Shown here: piece by piece, positions 22,741 to 29,511 of the stretch
Position numbering within the stretch: the first letter of the stretch is position 1
How the letters are laid out: every line of letters begins with the position of its first letter
From: a virus
Virus record (IMG/VR): IMGVR_UViG_3300032235_000412
Coordinates: 1-34,127 of that record
DNA: 34,127 nucleotides
Reading direction: 5' to 3' (one strand)
The notes under the pieces: generated by a model
The model's database searches: none
What the model saw: the letters and a program-made list of their open reading frames with translations, nothing else
What the model was told of the DNA's origin: nothing
Translations under genes and position numbers: made by a program

Positions 22741-23266
22741 TTTCGTGTTTCCTAGAATCAAACTCTTTTTGACAATGAGGGCACTTCACCATCTTTGGAT
22801 CGAGTTCATCTAGCTTGCCCTGATCGTCTTCTGTGCCGGGAGCAAAGTCAGCTTCGCTTAAATAAATTTTAAGCTCGGCATCATCGAAGCCAGTCAGGCT
22901 GAGATCAAAGTCTTCTTCCTTCAGCCCGCGCAATTCGTTGATCAGCATATCCTGATCCCAGCCCGAATTTAGCGCCAGCTTGTTATCGGCGATCACATAG
23001 GCTCTCTTCTGCGCATCGGTCAGATAGCCAAGCCGGATGCAAGGCACCTCAGATAGCCCGAGCTTCTGAGCCGCCATCACGCGCCCGTGGCCGGCGATGA
23101 TCCCGTTGTCGGCATCGATCAGGACCGGGTTCGTGAAGCCAAACTCCTTGATCGACCCGGCGATCTGGGCGGTTTGCGCCTCAGAATGAGTGCGAGAATT
23201 GCGAGCATATGGGATCAAATCAGCGGTTTTGATCTGCTCAATCTTCATAACTTTTGGCTGGTTCAT
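22733..23266 (-). CDS. ParB-like nuclease-domain protein with C-terminal CxxC
   Basis: A 177-residue protein. Residues about 10-130 are a ParB/Srx-type domain with the signature NGIIAGHGRVMAAQKLGL (GHGR at about 59-62) and IADNKLALNSGWD. In phages this domain is usually fused to, or next to, a DNA methylase. Here it stands alone, with a short tail KCPHCQKEF (C162, C165) that may bind zinc. It overlaps the Mom-like gene by 8 bases, so the two are almost certainly co-translated. ParB-like domains bind DNA and some bind CTP; the activity here is unknown. Confidence 0.82.
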   Translation of the reverse strand: MNQPKVMKIEQIKTADLIPYARNSRTHSEAQTAQIAGSIKEFGFTNPVLIDADNGIIAGHGRVMAAQKLGLSEVPCIRLGYLTDAQKRAYVIADNKLALNSGWDQDMLINELRGLKEEDFDLSLTGFDDAELKIYLSEADFAPGTEDDQGKLDELDPKMVKCPHCQKEFDSRKHENG

Positions 23267-23391
23267 CTTAATTTAACACCCCTATTTATTTTCTGTCGCT
23301 AGGAAAGACTCGCGGTCGCGCGTTACCCGCGAGTGGATTGCCGTGGGAGGACCCGAAACCCTAGACATATCAATAACTTGGCAAAAATTAA
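23267..23391 (-). promoter_or_regulatory. 125-bp leader of the ParB-Mom pair with hairpins
   Basis: This is one of only two sizeable gaps in the leftward arm. It holds an inverted repeat CTCGCGG / CCGCGAG at 23309-23315 and 23327-23333, and an AT-rich hairpin GGCAAAAA / TTTTTGCC at 23380-23387 and 23396-23403 that spans the stop codon of the upstream methyltransferase gene. CGAAACCCTAG (23354-23364) resembles CGAAAACCCTAG in the repeat block at 24730. It probably controls the two genes separately, but no good promoter is obvious. Confidence 0.4.
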
Positions 23392-23949
23392 TCATTTTTT
23401 GCCACCTACGAAGCGATAGGCATGACCTATAGAAAATTCTTCTAGCATGTTGAACCGCTTGCATAAGAGGTCTCTCCAATAGCCGTCTAACTCGACAGTC
23501 AGGTGCAGGGTCTCTCCGATCAATGCGCCACAACTGTCCCGTCCGGTTGCGATCTGAAAGAAACATTTGTTGAGCGTTGCCTTCTCGATGCAGTCGAGGG
23601 TGCGCTCGACATAGTCGGGGGGGATATGCTCCATGACATCCGCGCAGAATGTGTAGTCCGCCCGCAGTTCCTCCGATAGATCCCAGAGGCATTGGTTAAC
23701 AAACGGGAGATAGTTTATCTCGACGGCTGTGGTCACGAAGTCTACCAGCGTGACGCTGAGACCCCTATCGGCGAAATAGTTACCAGCTCGACCCGTGCCG
23801 CATCCCATATCGATCAGGCTCTCGCCCTCTCGACACTGCATTGCAGCATAGGCGACGGGTGCGGCATCCAAGCCTGGAGACCAGCCACGGTACTCCTTGA
23901 AGCTCCACATACGCTCATACTTCCTGCGCTCTTTGTCCTCGGTTGTCAT
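23392..23949 (-). CDS. class I SAM-dependent methyltransferase
   Basis: A 185-residue Rossmann-fold methyltransferase. Motif I is SLIDMGCGTGRAG (about residues 44-56), the acidic residue of motif II follows in VTLVDF, and CADVMEHIPPDY matches the post-motif region. No NPPY/DPPY is present, so it is not a typical adenine or N4-cytosine DNA methylase. The substrate could be a small molecule, a protein or a modified base. It overlaps the upstream gene by ATGA. Its place beside the ParB-Mom pair makes a part in DNA modification plausible but unproven. Confidence 0.8.
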   Translation of the reverse strand: MTTEDKERRKYERMWSFKEYRGWSPGLDAAPVAYAAMQCREGESLIDMGCGTGRAGNYFADRGLSVTLVDFVTTAVEINYLPFVNQCLWDLSEELRADYTFCADVMEHIPPDYVERTLDCIEKATLNKCFFQIATGRDSCGALIGETLHLTVELDGYWRDLLCKRFNMLEEFSIGHAYRFVGGKK

Positions 23950-24533
23950 CGTGCTGTCCTTATCGCATTGCGAAGTGCTGTTCGGTAGTTCTTCTGAAAC
24001 TCGGTGTTGGCGACCTTGTTGGCATCCTCATAGAAGGGGAAGCGCTTAGGGATATTGGCTGACGGTTCGAGGATGTAGAGGATCTTGAGCGGCTGGCCCT
24101 TCTGGCGCTGCAAGATCGCCGTGTCGGTCCTGAAGACATCCTTTCGGTTGAGCATGCTCCTCGGTCGGTCGGACTTACGGATAGCCCCGCCAGCCGTTCG
24201 CGCCGTGTTTCGGACGCCGGGGATGGCAAGGTTGTTTCCTTTGGGCGTCTTGGTCCCGCCTTTGGCTTGGCGCTGGAGATAGTCCCTGCCGAGCTTATCG
24301 AAGACCCGAGCGTTCAGTTTGGTCTTGTTCGCGGTCTCGACCCGGAGAACAGAATTGATGAACCGGGAGTTCCTGACGGTGAAGGAGTCGGGATAGGTAT
24401 GCTGGACGATCTGCCGGCGGATCTGGAACGCCGTATCGTTGAGAGCCTTGGACTGAGCGAAGGGGATCTGCCTTTCGATCCGCTTAACCCTTTCCATGAC
24501 CTCGAGGACGTTACTCTTGATATCCAGCCTCAT
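23946..24533 (-). CDS. minor tail / neck protein similar to lambda Z
   Basis: A 195-residue basic helical protein starting MRLDIKSNVLEVMERVKRIE. The segment QIPFAQSKALNDTAFQIRRQI and the Arg/Lys-rich remainder resemble lambda Z or HK97 gp10-type neck proteins that complete the tail. Such a gene normally sits between portal and tail genes. Here it is upstream of the terminase, next to a methyltransferase, which is an unusual place. The stop and the next start overlap (ATGA). Identification by opening motif only. Confidence 0.65.
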   Translation of the reverse strand: MRLDIKSNVLEVMERVKRIERQIPFAQSKALNDTAFQIRRQIVQHTYPDSFTVRNSRFINSVLRVETANKTKLNARVFDKLGRDYLQRQAKGGTKTPKGNNLAIPGVRNTARTAGGAIRKSDRPRSMLNRKDVFRTDTAILQRQKGQPLKILYILEPSANIPKRFPFYEDANKVANTEFQKNYRTALRNAIRTAR

Positions 24534-24534
24534 G

Positions 24535-24639
24535 TCAAAACCCTTTCATCCATTGCCCGACGATCATGCCGAAAACAAACCACGCAAGCCAGCTTGTGAA
24601 GAGGACTTTCTTCCAAAACCATCGATCCTCTGGATTCAT
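24535..24639 (-). CDS. 34-residue membrane peptide
   Basis: A 34-residue peptide, MNPEDRWFWKKVLFTSWLAW then FVFGMIVGQWMKGF, with one membrane helix flanked by charged ends. GGGG lies 8 bases upstream of the ATG. A longer frame reaching 24771 exists, but it would read through the telomere-like repeats, so the inner start is preferred. The stop is one base from the neck-protein start. Role unknown. Confidence 0.55.
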   Translation of the reverse strand: MNPEDRWFWKKVLFTSWLAWFVFGMIVGQWMKGF

Positions 24640-24672
24640 TACCTCGACCCCTTCTGCGCGACGAACCCTTAA

Positions 24673-24694
24673 CCCTAACCCTAAAGGGTTAGGG
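24673..24694. repeat. telomere-like inverted repeat CCCTAACCCT / AGGGTTAGGG
   Basis: Two 10-bp arms separated by AA, so the DNA reads as consecutive CCCTAA units followed by their mirror, TTAGGG. A further GGTTAGGG follows at 24694-24701 with one extra G. As RNA it would form a very stable hairpin. Confidence 0.85.
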
Positions 24695-24702
24695 GTTAGG
24701 GA

Positions 24703-24731
24703 GGGTTCAACATGTCGCTTTTTTGCCCTCG
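24703..24731. repeat. 29-bp direct repeat, copy 1
   Basis: The first of two copies of a 29-bp unit: GGGTTC-R-ACATGTC-R-C followed by six T, then CCTCG. It matches the copy at 24761-24789 at 25 of 29 positions. The unit contains ACATGT, itself a palindrome, followed by a fixed T6 run. Start-to-start distance between the copies is 58 bp. Confidence 0.85.
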
Positions 24732-24742
24732 AAAACCCTAGT

Positions 24743-24764
24743 ACCCTAGGGTTAACCCTAGGGT
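24743..24764. repeat. perfect 22-bp palindrome ACCCTAGGGTTAACCCTAGGGT
   Basis: A perfect palindrome made of two ACCCTAGGGT-like half sites (each itself symmetric, CCCTAGGG) around a TTAA centre. Such two-tier symmetry suits a dimeric or tetrameric DNA-binding protein. It touches the second 29-bp direct repeat. Confidence 0.9.
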
Positions 24765-24789
24765 TCGACATGTCACTTTTTTATCCTCG
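24761..24789. repeat. 29-bp direct repeat, copy 2
   Basis: The second copy of the unit described at 24703. It overlaps the right end of the 22-bp palindrome by 4 bases and ends 2 bases before the primase-helicase stop codon. Confidence 0.85.
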
Positions 24790-24791
24790 TT

Positions 24792-26801
24792 TTACTGCCC
24801 ATTTTTACGCATCAGCATCACGCTCAGCTGGGTCTCGCAAACCACCTTCCAGCCCTGTGAGACGGGTTGGATGATATCATTTTGCAGTAGCATCCCGATC
24901 AGTTTGTCCGTGTAGGACGGGTTCATCATATTCTTGACCGTTCGGTCGGCATTTCCATCCGCCAGCAGTTTGTCTTTGAGAGCCGACCGGGACAGGTAAG
25001 GCGAGCCGTCATGTTCCTCGGCCCCGCCCGCCCACCATGCATTCTCAAACAGCTTCAGGTTCGCCTCGACCTTCGACCCACGTTTCTTTTCGACCGGCGC
25101 ATCGGCCTCGACCAGAACCGCGCTGGTGACCTGGACCCCATCCTCATCGAGCCAGCCGGGTATCTCGATCTTATGCAGATTGCAGAAGAGTGGCTCGCAT
25201 AGCTCGGCATCCTTGCTCTTGCGTTGGACGAGCTGCATAGGCTCGCTGCCCTTTGCCGGCACAACGCTGATCTCGATATCGAGAGCGCCACGCCATGCCG
25301 AAGATCCTCGCGCCCGATGCTGTGCCTCATCTGAAACGCCGGTGTGATGGACTAGGATCACCGAACAGCCAAATTCCCGCATGAGAGCGCCACAGGCATC
25401 GAGCATGGTCTTGGCATCTTGAGCCGAGTTCTCATCGCCAGCCAAAAAGCGGTGAAGCGTATCGACCACAATCACGCCGGGACGGGTCGGCAGCTTGCGA
25501 ACATTATCCACGACCCGAGAATAACCGGCTGCGGTATTAAGATCGCATCCGTCCCTCGATAGCCACATATTGAGCTTGCCGGCCTTATGATGCTGCTTCC
25601 AAGCCGCCACACGCGATCGCAGCCCGTGATGGCCCTCACCAGCCAAATAGACCACCGGGTTCGATCGGACGCGAGACCCGCGCCAATTCTTTAGCCCTGC
25701 CGCCATCGACAGACACCAATCGAGGACCACGAATGTCTTTCCGCCGCCGCTTGGCCCGTGGACCATGATCAGCGCATCAGATTGCAGCCAATGCTTGACC
25801 AGCCATGAGATCGGAGCGGGCTTCGAGCAGAACTCATCCGCCGGGATCAGCCAATCATCGATCGGCGGATCGAGCAGCGCCATCAGATCATTTCCGGCTT
25901 GGACGTAATCATTCGCATCGCCCAGCACCGGAGGCATAACCATTCTTGCACCATATTTCGCGGAAGCTTGCTCGGCATATCGCTGCCCAACGCCGGAGGC
26001 ATCATTATCAGCCACAAGGACGATATCCTGCGTTGCGCCATATCGATCGCGCAAATGCCCAGTAACCGGGACCAGATTGGAGGCTGAATAGGCGACCACG
26101 ACCGGACGCCGGGTTGCCTCGTGAATGGTCGCGGCAGTGGCGAAACCCTCGGCGACATAAAGAGTGCCGGGCTCATCAAGAGTGCCGATCATCCAAGAGC
26201 AGCCGCCCGTTTGCGCCCCGGCATGGTAGAGCTTGCCGCCATCCTGATCGATATATTGAACGGAGGAGATCGAGCCGTCTGGCTGGTAGAGCGGCACGAC
26301 CAGCCGCCCATCGCCGGTAACTCTAGCACCGAGTGGCTGGATTCCCTTGCGCCGGAGATAGGGATGGTCTGGGTGAGCGCCGGTGCAATCGTTCCAGATG
26401 GTCTCGACCGTCTGGGCTTTAACCTCGCGCTGGACCGCCAGAGCCGCATCCCGAGCCGCCTTTGCCTCGGTCATCCGGCGAACATGGGCGATTTCCTCGG
26501 ATGGGGTTGGCTTGCGCCCTATATCGGCCCGCCATGACGATTCGATCCCGGCCCGCCAGCATCCGAATCGCCCAGCCGGAATGCCATCGCTGAAGGCGAT
26601 ATACCAGCCGGTCTTATCGCCATGCCCGCCGGCGCCTTTCGAACCGGATCGAAAGCGGTGGATCTTGCCATCTAGGATGATTTCGGAGGGTGTTTCTAGG
26701 CCCGAAGCCCGTATTGCGTCAGCAAGCTGAACCTCTGGAGAAGCGAGCGGGACAGATACCGGCGACCAAGCTCCTCCGAGAATATTCGTTAGATCTGTCA
26801 T
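24792..26801 (-). CDS. Toprim primase fused to RepA-type (AAA) helicase
   Basis: A 669-residue replication protein. The N-terminal half contains a Toprim domain (LYVAEGFATAATIHEAT, Glu at about 218; DND at 265-267) that would make RNA primers. The C-terminal half is a RepA/RecA-like helicase with Walker A GPSGGGKT (349-356) and Walker B VIVVDT (443-448), plus CSVILVHHTGV. It would open and prime phage DNA for the host polymerase, as no phage polymerase is present. The start overlaps the stop of the HTH gene (ATGA). An unusually long C-terminal region of unclear role follows. Confidence 0.9.
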   Translation of the reverse strand: MTDLTNILGGAWSPVSVPLASPEVQLADAIRASGLETPSEIILDGKIHRFRSGSKGAGGHGDKTGWYIAFSDGIPAGRFGCWRAGIESSWRADIGRKPTPSEEIAHVRRMTEAKAARDAALAVQREVKAQTVETIWNDCTGAHPDHPYLRRKGIQPLGARVTGDGRLVVPLYQPDGSISSVQYIDQDGGKLYHAGAQTGGCSWMIGTLDEPGTLYVAEGFATAATIHEATRRPVVVAYSASNLVPVTGHLRDRYGATQDIVLVADNDASGVGQRYAEQASAKYGARMVMPPVLGDANDYVQAGNDLMALLDPPIDDWLIPADEFCSKPAPISWLVKHWLQSDALIMVHGPSGGGKTFVVLDWCLSMAAGLKNWRGSRVRSNPVVYLAGEGHHGLRSRVAAWKQHHKAGKLNMWLSRDGCDLNTAAGYSRVVDNVRKLPTRPGVIVVDTLHRFLAGDENSAQDAKTMLDACGALMREFGCSVILVHHTGVSDEAQHRARGSSAWRGALDIEISVVPAKGSEPMQLVQRKSKDAELCEPLFCNLHKIEIPGWLDEDGVQVTSAVLVEADAPVEKKRGSKVEANLKLFENAWWAGGAEEHDGSPYLSRSALKDKLLADGNADRTVKNMMNPSYTDKLIGMLLQNDIIQPVSQGWKVVCETQLSVMLMRKNGQ

Positions 26802-26977
26802 ACATTTAGACCCCTCGTCATGAGATATCGTGCCAGCCGCTCGATGGTCGCATATCGCGGCTCGGTCTGGCCCCGGAGGAAGCGATAGATCGCATTCGGA
26901 TGTAACCCGGTGGATCTAGCGACCGCTTGGACATTACAATCCTTTAGCGCGGCTCGGATAGCCTCAAGCTCTAACAT
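26798..26977 (-). CDS. small HTH DNA-binding protein, first gene of the leftward arm
   Basis: A 59-residue protein with a Cro/repressor-type helix-turn-helix: VQAVARSTGLHPNAIYRFLR (about residues 16-35), then YATIERLARYLMTRG. AGGGGG lies 7 bases before the ATG; a GTG 6 bases upstream is less well placed. As the first leftward gene, just behind the divergent promoter pair, it is the natural candidate to regulate the switch between arms. It lacks the large C-terminal domain of CI-type repressors. Confidence 0.78.
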   Translation of the reverse strand: MLELEAIRAALKDCNVQAVARSTGLHPNAIYRFLRGQTEPRYATIERLARYLMTRGLNV

Positions 26978-27012
26978 TTTCACACCCCCTGAAGAAATAT
27001 TGCCGAATGAGG

Positions 27013-27041
27013 TTGCATTATCCTACGAATCCCCTTATTGT
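27013..27041 (+). promoter_or_regulatory. rightward sigma-70 promoter
   Basis: TTGCAT (27013-27018) and TATTGT (27036-27041) with a 17-bp spacer, about 50 bp ahead of the first rightward gene. It occupies the same DNA as the leftward promoter, so polymerase could bind only one at a time. It is weaker by consensus than the leftward one. Confidence 0.5.
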
Positions 27042-27044
27042 CAA
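27017..27044 (-). promoter_or_regulatory. leftward sigma-70 promoter (near consensus)
   Basis: TTGACA (27044-27039) and GATAAT (27022-27017) on the minus strand with a 16-bp spacer, the best promoter match seen in the window. It would start the leftward transcript about 33 bases before the HTH gene. It overlaps the rightward promoter almost completely. Confidence 0.7.
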
Positions 27045-27091
27045 ATCATCGCCCGACCGGATAGGCCGAAGGGGCGAGGAGACTGACCAAG

Positions 27092-27337
27092 ATGATCGAT
27101 GTCACAATCACCTTCCGCGCCAGCAAAGCCACAATGGAAAAGCAAAATCTTTTTGGTTCGCCTTTCCGCTTATACGACTGCAAGCGATTTTACGTACCCA
27201 CGGAATCCATGGGAGATCTGATCGAACTCTGCAAGCAACGGGGATGGGAGATCAAGGCGGAGCCTGTGTTCACGACCTCGCTGGAACAGATCCACAACGA
27301 AATCATCGAGAATGAATGGAAAGAAGAAGATGCTTAA
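27092..27337 (+). CDS. first rightward gene, small hypothetical protein
   Basis: An 81-residue protein beginning MIDVTITFRASKATMEKQNL, with DCKRFYVPTESMGDLIELCK and an acidic C-terminus (EIIENEWKEEDA). No domain was recognised. GAGGAG lies about 10 bases before the ATG. It is the first gene behind the rightward promoter, which in phages often encodes an early regulator or host-takeover factor; that is inference. A longer overlapping frame starting at 27007 is rejected. Confidence 0.68.
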   Translation: MIDVTITFRASKATMEKQNLFGSPFRLYDCKRFYVPTESMGDLIELCKQRGWEIKAEPVFTTSLEQIHNEIIENEWKEEDA

Positions 27338-27341
27338 TCAA

Positions 27342-27359
27342 GAGGGGCTTCGGCCCCTC
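27342..27359 (+). terminator. UUCG-tetraloop hairpin after the first rightward gene
   Basis: A perfect 7-bp stem GAGGGGC / GCCCCTC around a UUCG loop closed by C-G. No T-run follows, so it is probably an attenuator or RNA-stability element between the first rightward gene and the methyltransferase. It has the same loop and GC-rich stem type as the hairpin behind the capsid gene. Confidence 0.6.
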
Positions 27360-27382
27360 ACATCAAACGCCAGGAAACTGAC

Positions 27383-27943
27383 ATGGGCAAACGATCAGAC
27401 TTTGAGCGCAAGAAGTTGGATTTCTATTCGACGCCAATTGAAGCGGTGCGCCCGTTGATCCCTCATCTCGCGCCTAAAGCGACCTTCTGCGAACCCTGCG
27501 CCGGCGCTGGCGATCTTATCCGGCATCTTGAACTTTACGGACATCGATGCCTTTCAGCCTTCGATGTCGCTCCCCAAGCCGAGGACATATCACTCGGCGA
27601 TGCCTCTTGGATGCAAGATGAAGACTGCGCTCATTGCGATCTCATCATCACCAATCCGCCTTGGGATCGCCCGGTGCTGCATCAGATTATCGAGCGAGCG
27701 GCTTCTCTTAAACCAACTTGGCTCCTCTTCGATGCAGACTGGATGCATACAATGCAAGCCTCTCGCCATCTGGAAATATGCGTCAAAATCGTCTCGGTCG
27801 GTCGCATTAAATGGATAGCAGACTCATCCAACTCAGGAATGGATAACTGCTGCTGGTATTTATTCGATGTTAACCACATCGGTAAAAAGACTGAATTCGT
27901 CTCAAAAGGACGGGTGCAGATAGAAGCATCGGCAAGACGCTGA
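27383..27943 (+). CDS. adenine-specific DNA methyltransferase (N6A type)
   Basis: A 186-residue methylase with motif I CEPCAGAGDL (residues 36-45) for S-adenosylmethionine and the catalytic motif IV NPPW (91-94) in LIITNPPWDRP, the signature of N6-adenine and N4-cytosine methylases. It could protect phage DNA from restriction or alter regulation. It is shorter than many complete Dam-like enzymes and no clear target-recognition domain is seen, so the recognition site is unknown. AGGAAAC precedes the ATG. Confidence 0.86.
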   Translation: MGKRSDFERKKLDFYSTPIEAVRPLIPHLAPKATFCEPCAGAGDLIRHLELYGHRCLSAFDVAPQAEDISLGDASWMQDEDCAHCDLIITNPPWDRPVLHQIIERAASLKPTWLLFDADWMHTMQASRHLEICVKIVSVGRIKWIADSSNSGMDNCCWYLFDVNHIGKKTEFVSKGRVQIEASARR

Positions 27944-27965
27944 TCAAACGAAAGAAGGGTGACAA

Positions 27966-28640
27966 ATGGCAATCTCATTAAAACGAACCGGCACACTCGC
28001 TTCAAGTGGTGTGAAGCTTCTTGTCTACGGACAAGCCGGTGCTGGCAAAACCACATTGATCAAGACACTGCCAAAGCCGATTGTGCTTTCGGCAGAAGCT
28101 GGTCTTCTCTCGATCCAAGATGCGGACATTCCGTATATCGAGGTTAACTCAATCGAGACCATTCGAGAGGCTTATTCTTGGCTGCAAACCAGCGAAGGCA
28201 AGCAATTCGAAACCATCGCACTCGATAGCATCTCGGAGATCGCGGAAGTTATTCTCAACTCTGAGAAGAAGACGGCGAAAGATCCTCGCCAAGCCTATGG
28301 CGCGATGCAGGAGCAGATGGCTGATCTGATCCGCGCATTCCGCGACATCCCGGATCGCAATGTCTACATGAGCGCCAAGCTCGAAAAGAGCCAAGACGAG
28401 ATGGGTCGGATTCTTTACGCACCATCGATGCCGGGGAATAAGTCGGGACAGCAACTGCCTTATTTCTTTGACGAAGTGCTTGCGCTGCGGGTTGAGCGGG
28501 ACGCTGATGGCAATCCCCAGCGAGCCTTGATGTGCGATGGCGACGGATTGTGGACCGCCAAAGATCGCTCCGGCAAACTCGGTCAATGGGAAGCCCCGGA
28601 TCTCGGCGAGATCATCGCGAAGATCGGAGGCAAATCATGA
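27966..28640 (+). CDS. Sak4-like AAA ATPase (recombination)
   Basis: A 224-residue RecA-fold ATPase of the phage AAA_24/Sak4 group. Walker A is GQAGAGKTT (residues 22-30); FETIALDSISEI is the Walker B-like strand; MSAKLEKSQDEMGRILYAP and PGNKSGQQLPYFFDEVLALR are typical of the group. Sak4 proteins help single-strand annealing and exchange together with an SSB, and a DUF669 SSB-like gene follows two genes on. AAGGGTGACAA precedes the ATG. The stop is coupled to the next start. Confidence 0.85.
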   Translation: MAISLKRTGTLASSGVKLLVYGQAGAGKTTLIKTLPKPIVLSAEAGLLSIQDADIPYIEVNSIETIREAYSWLQTSEGKQFETIALDSISEIAEVILNSEKKTAKDPRQAYGAMQEQMADLIRAFRDIPDRNVYMSAKLEKSQDEMGRILYAPSMPGNKSGQQLPYFFDEVLALRVERDADGNPQRALMCDGDGLWTAKDRSGKLGQWEAPDLGEIIAKIGGKS

Positions 28641-29023
28641 AGATCGAAGAACTCGCCTCCGCTTGGATCTTGGCAAAGCAAGCTGAAATCACAGCAATCG
28701 ATAACAGACGCCGCATCGAGGATGATCTTGTCGCATCGCTCAATGTGGACGAAAACCTCGATGGCACTCGGGTCGATGAGATCCCCGGCGGTTATCAAAT
28801 CAAAATTGTCGGTCGCCTCAATCGAAAGGTCGATGGGGATCGATTGCAAGAACTCGCGGCAGAACATGGTTTGTCGCATCACTTGTCGAGCCTCTTCCGG
28901 TGGAAGCCGGAAGTTAACCTGACAGCTTGGAAAGCCGCTGATGCCTATGTGGTCAAGCCGCTCTCTGGCGCAATAACGACGACTCCCGGTCGTCCTTCTT
29001 TTACCATCAGCAGAAAGGATTAA
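28637..29023 (+). CDS. phage hypothetical protein between recombinase and SSB
   Basis: A 128-residue protein starting MKIEELASAWILAKQAEITA. The ATG at 28637 overlaps the previous stop and fits the family, unlike one at 28532. Middle: VGRLNRKVDGDRLQELAAEH; end: KPLSGAITTTPGRPSFTISR. This general layout (LASAWL.AK..E...R..IE.., GK.NRK.D, KPSFTI) is familiar from proteins encoded beside Sak4/DUF669 genes and probably works with them. No catalytic motif is visible. Confidence 0.72.
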   Translation: MKIEELASAWILAKQAEITAIDNRRRIEDDLVASLNVDENLDGTRVDEIPGGYQIKIVGRLNRKVDGDRLQELAAEHGLSHHLSSLFRWKPEVNLTAWKAADAYVVKPLSGAITTTPGRPSFTISRKD

Positions 29024-29027
29024 AGCG

Positions 29028-29504
29028 ATGGGTTTTCTTGATGACGCACTCTCTCTTGAGGATCTCCCGGTCTCCGAGACCTCTTATGATGCCATCCCTG
29101 CGGGTTGGTACAATGCCACAATCACATCGGCGGAATTGAAGAACACAAAAACGGGCGGTGGGCAGTATATTAAGCTGCGCTATGACATCACCGGACCATC
29201 GCATCAGGGACGGGTTGTCTTCGGCAATCTCAATATCCGCAACGCTTCGCCAGAAGCCGAGCGAATCGGTCGCCAGCAGCTTGGCGAAGTCATGCGAGCC
29301 ATCGGCCTTGCGAAGGTAAACGACACCGATCAGTTCGTCGGCGGAATGCTTTCGATCAAGGTTGCGATCAAGGAAAGCGCTCAGTATGGCACACAGAACG
29401 AGGTGAAAGGCTTCAAGGCAATCGAGGGTGCAGTTGCCCCGGTTGCCGCTCCTCGCGCGGCAGCAGCCCCTTCATCCAAGTCTGCCCCGCCTTGGGCTAA
29501 ATAA
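29028..29504 (+). CDS. DUF669 single-stranded-DNA-binding-like protein
   Basis: A 158-residue protein of the DUF669 family, regarded as a phage SSB analogue. The opening DLPVSETSYDAIPAGWYNAT, the strand TGGGQYIKLRYDITG, FGNLNIRNASPEAERIG and an Ala/Pro-rich tail ending SAPPWAK are characteristic. It would coat single strands during replication and partner the Sak4-like ATPase and the nuclease downstream. A hairpin (29512-29539) follows the gene. AAGGATTAAAGCG precedes the ATG. Confidence 0.87.
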   Translation: MGFLDDALSLEDLPVSETSYDAIPAGWYNATITSAELKNTKTGGGQYIKLRYDITGPSHQGRVVFGNLNIRNASPEAERIGRQQLGEVMRAIGLAKVNDTDQFVGGMLSIKVAIKESAQYGTQNEVKGFKAIEGAVAPVAAPRAAAAPSSKSAPPWAK

Positions 29505-29511
29505 AAAAAGA

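Larger units (their letters stand above)
24640..24791. promoter_or_regulatory. 152-bp non-coding repeat block, possible origin or operator region
   Basis: The space between the primase-helicase stop and the small membrane peptide is the largest gap in the leftward arm. It is packed with CCCTAA/TTAGGG-type words, a 10-bp inverted repeat, a perfect 22-bp palindrome and two 29-bp direct repeats (annotated separately). Symmetric sites next to a primase-helicase gene suggest a replication origin; sites within an operon also suggest an operator. Which one cannot be settled by eye. Confidence 0.6.

Noticed and set aside
23282-23692. A 136-codon minus-strand frame crossing the ParB leader and methyltransferase gene
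   Set aside because: It overlaps the methyltransferase gene in a different frame over most of its length and has an unnatural composition with many Arg and Cys.
24673-24764. A protelomerase target or true linear-genome telomere
   Set aside because: The TTAGGG-like words and palindrome invite the idea, but the site is internal, the motif is not the known protelomerase target type, and no protelomerase-like gene is present.
24535-24771. The longer 78-codon version of the small membrane-peptide gene
   Set aside because: It would need to translate the palindromic repeat block, whose encoded sequence is low-complexity; the inner ATG at 24639 has a better ribosome site.
27007-27315. A 102-codon plus-strand frame overlapping the first rightward gene
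   Set aside because: It starts within the promoter region, lacks a ribosome site and overlaps a better-supported gene in another frame.
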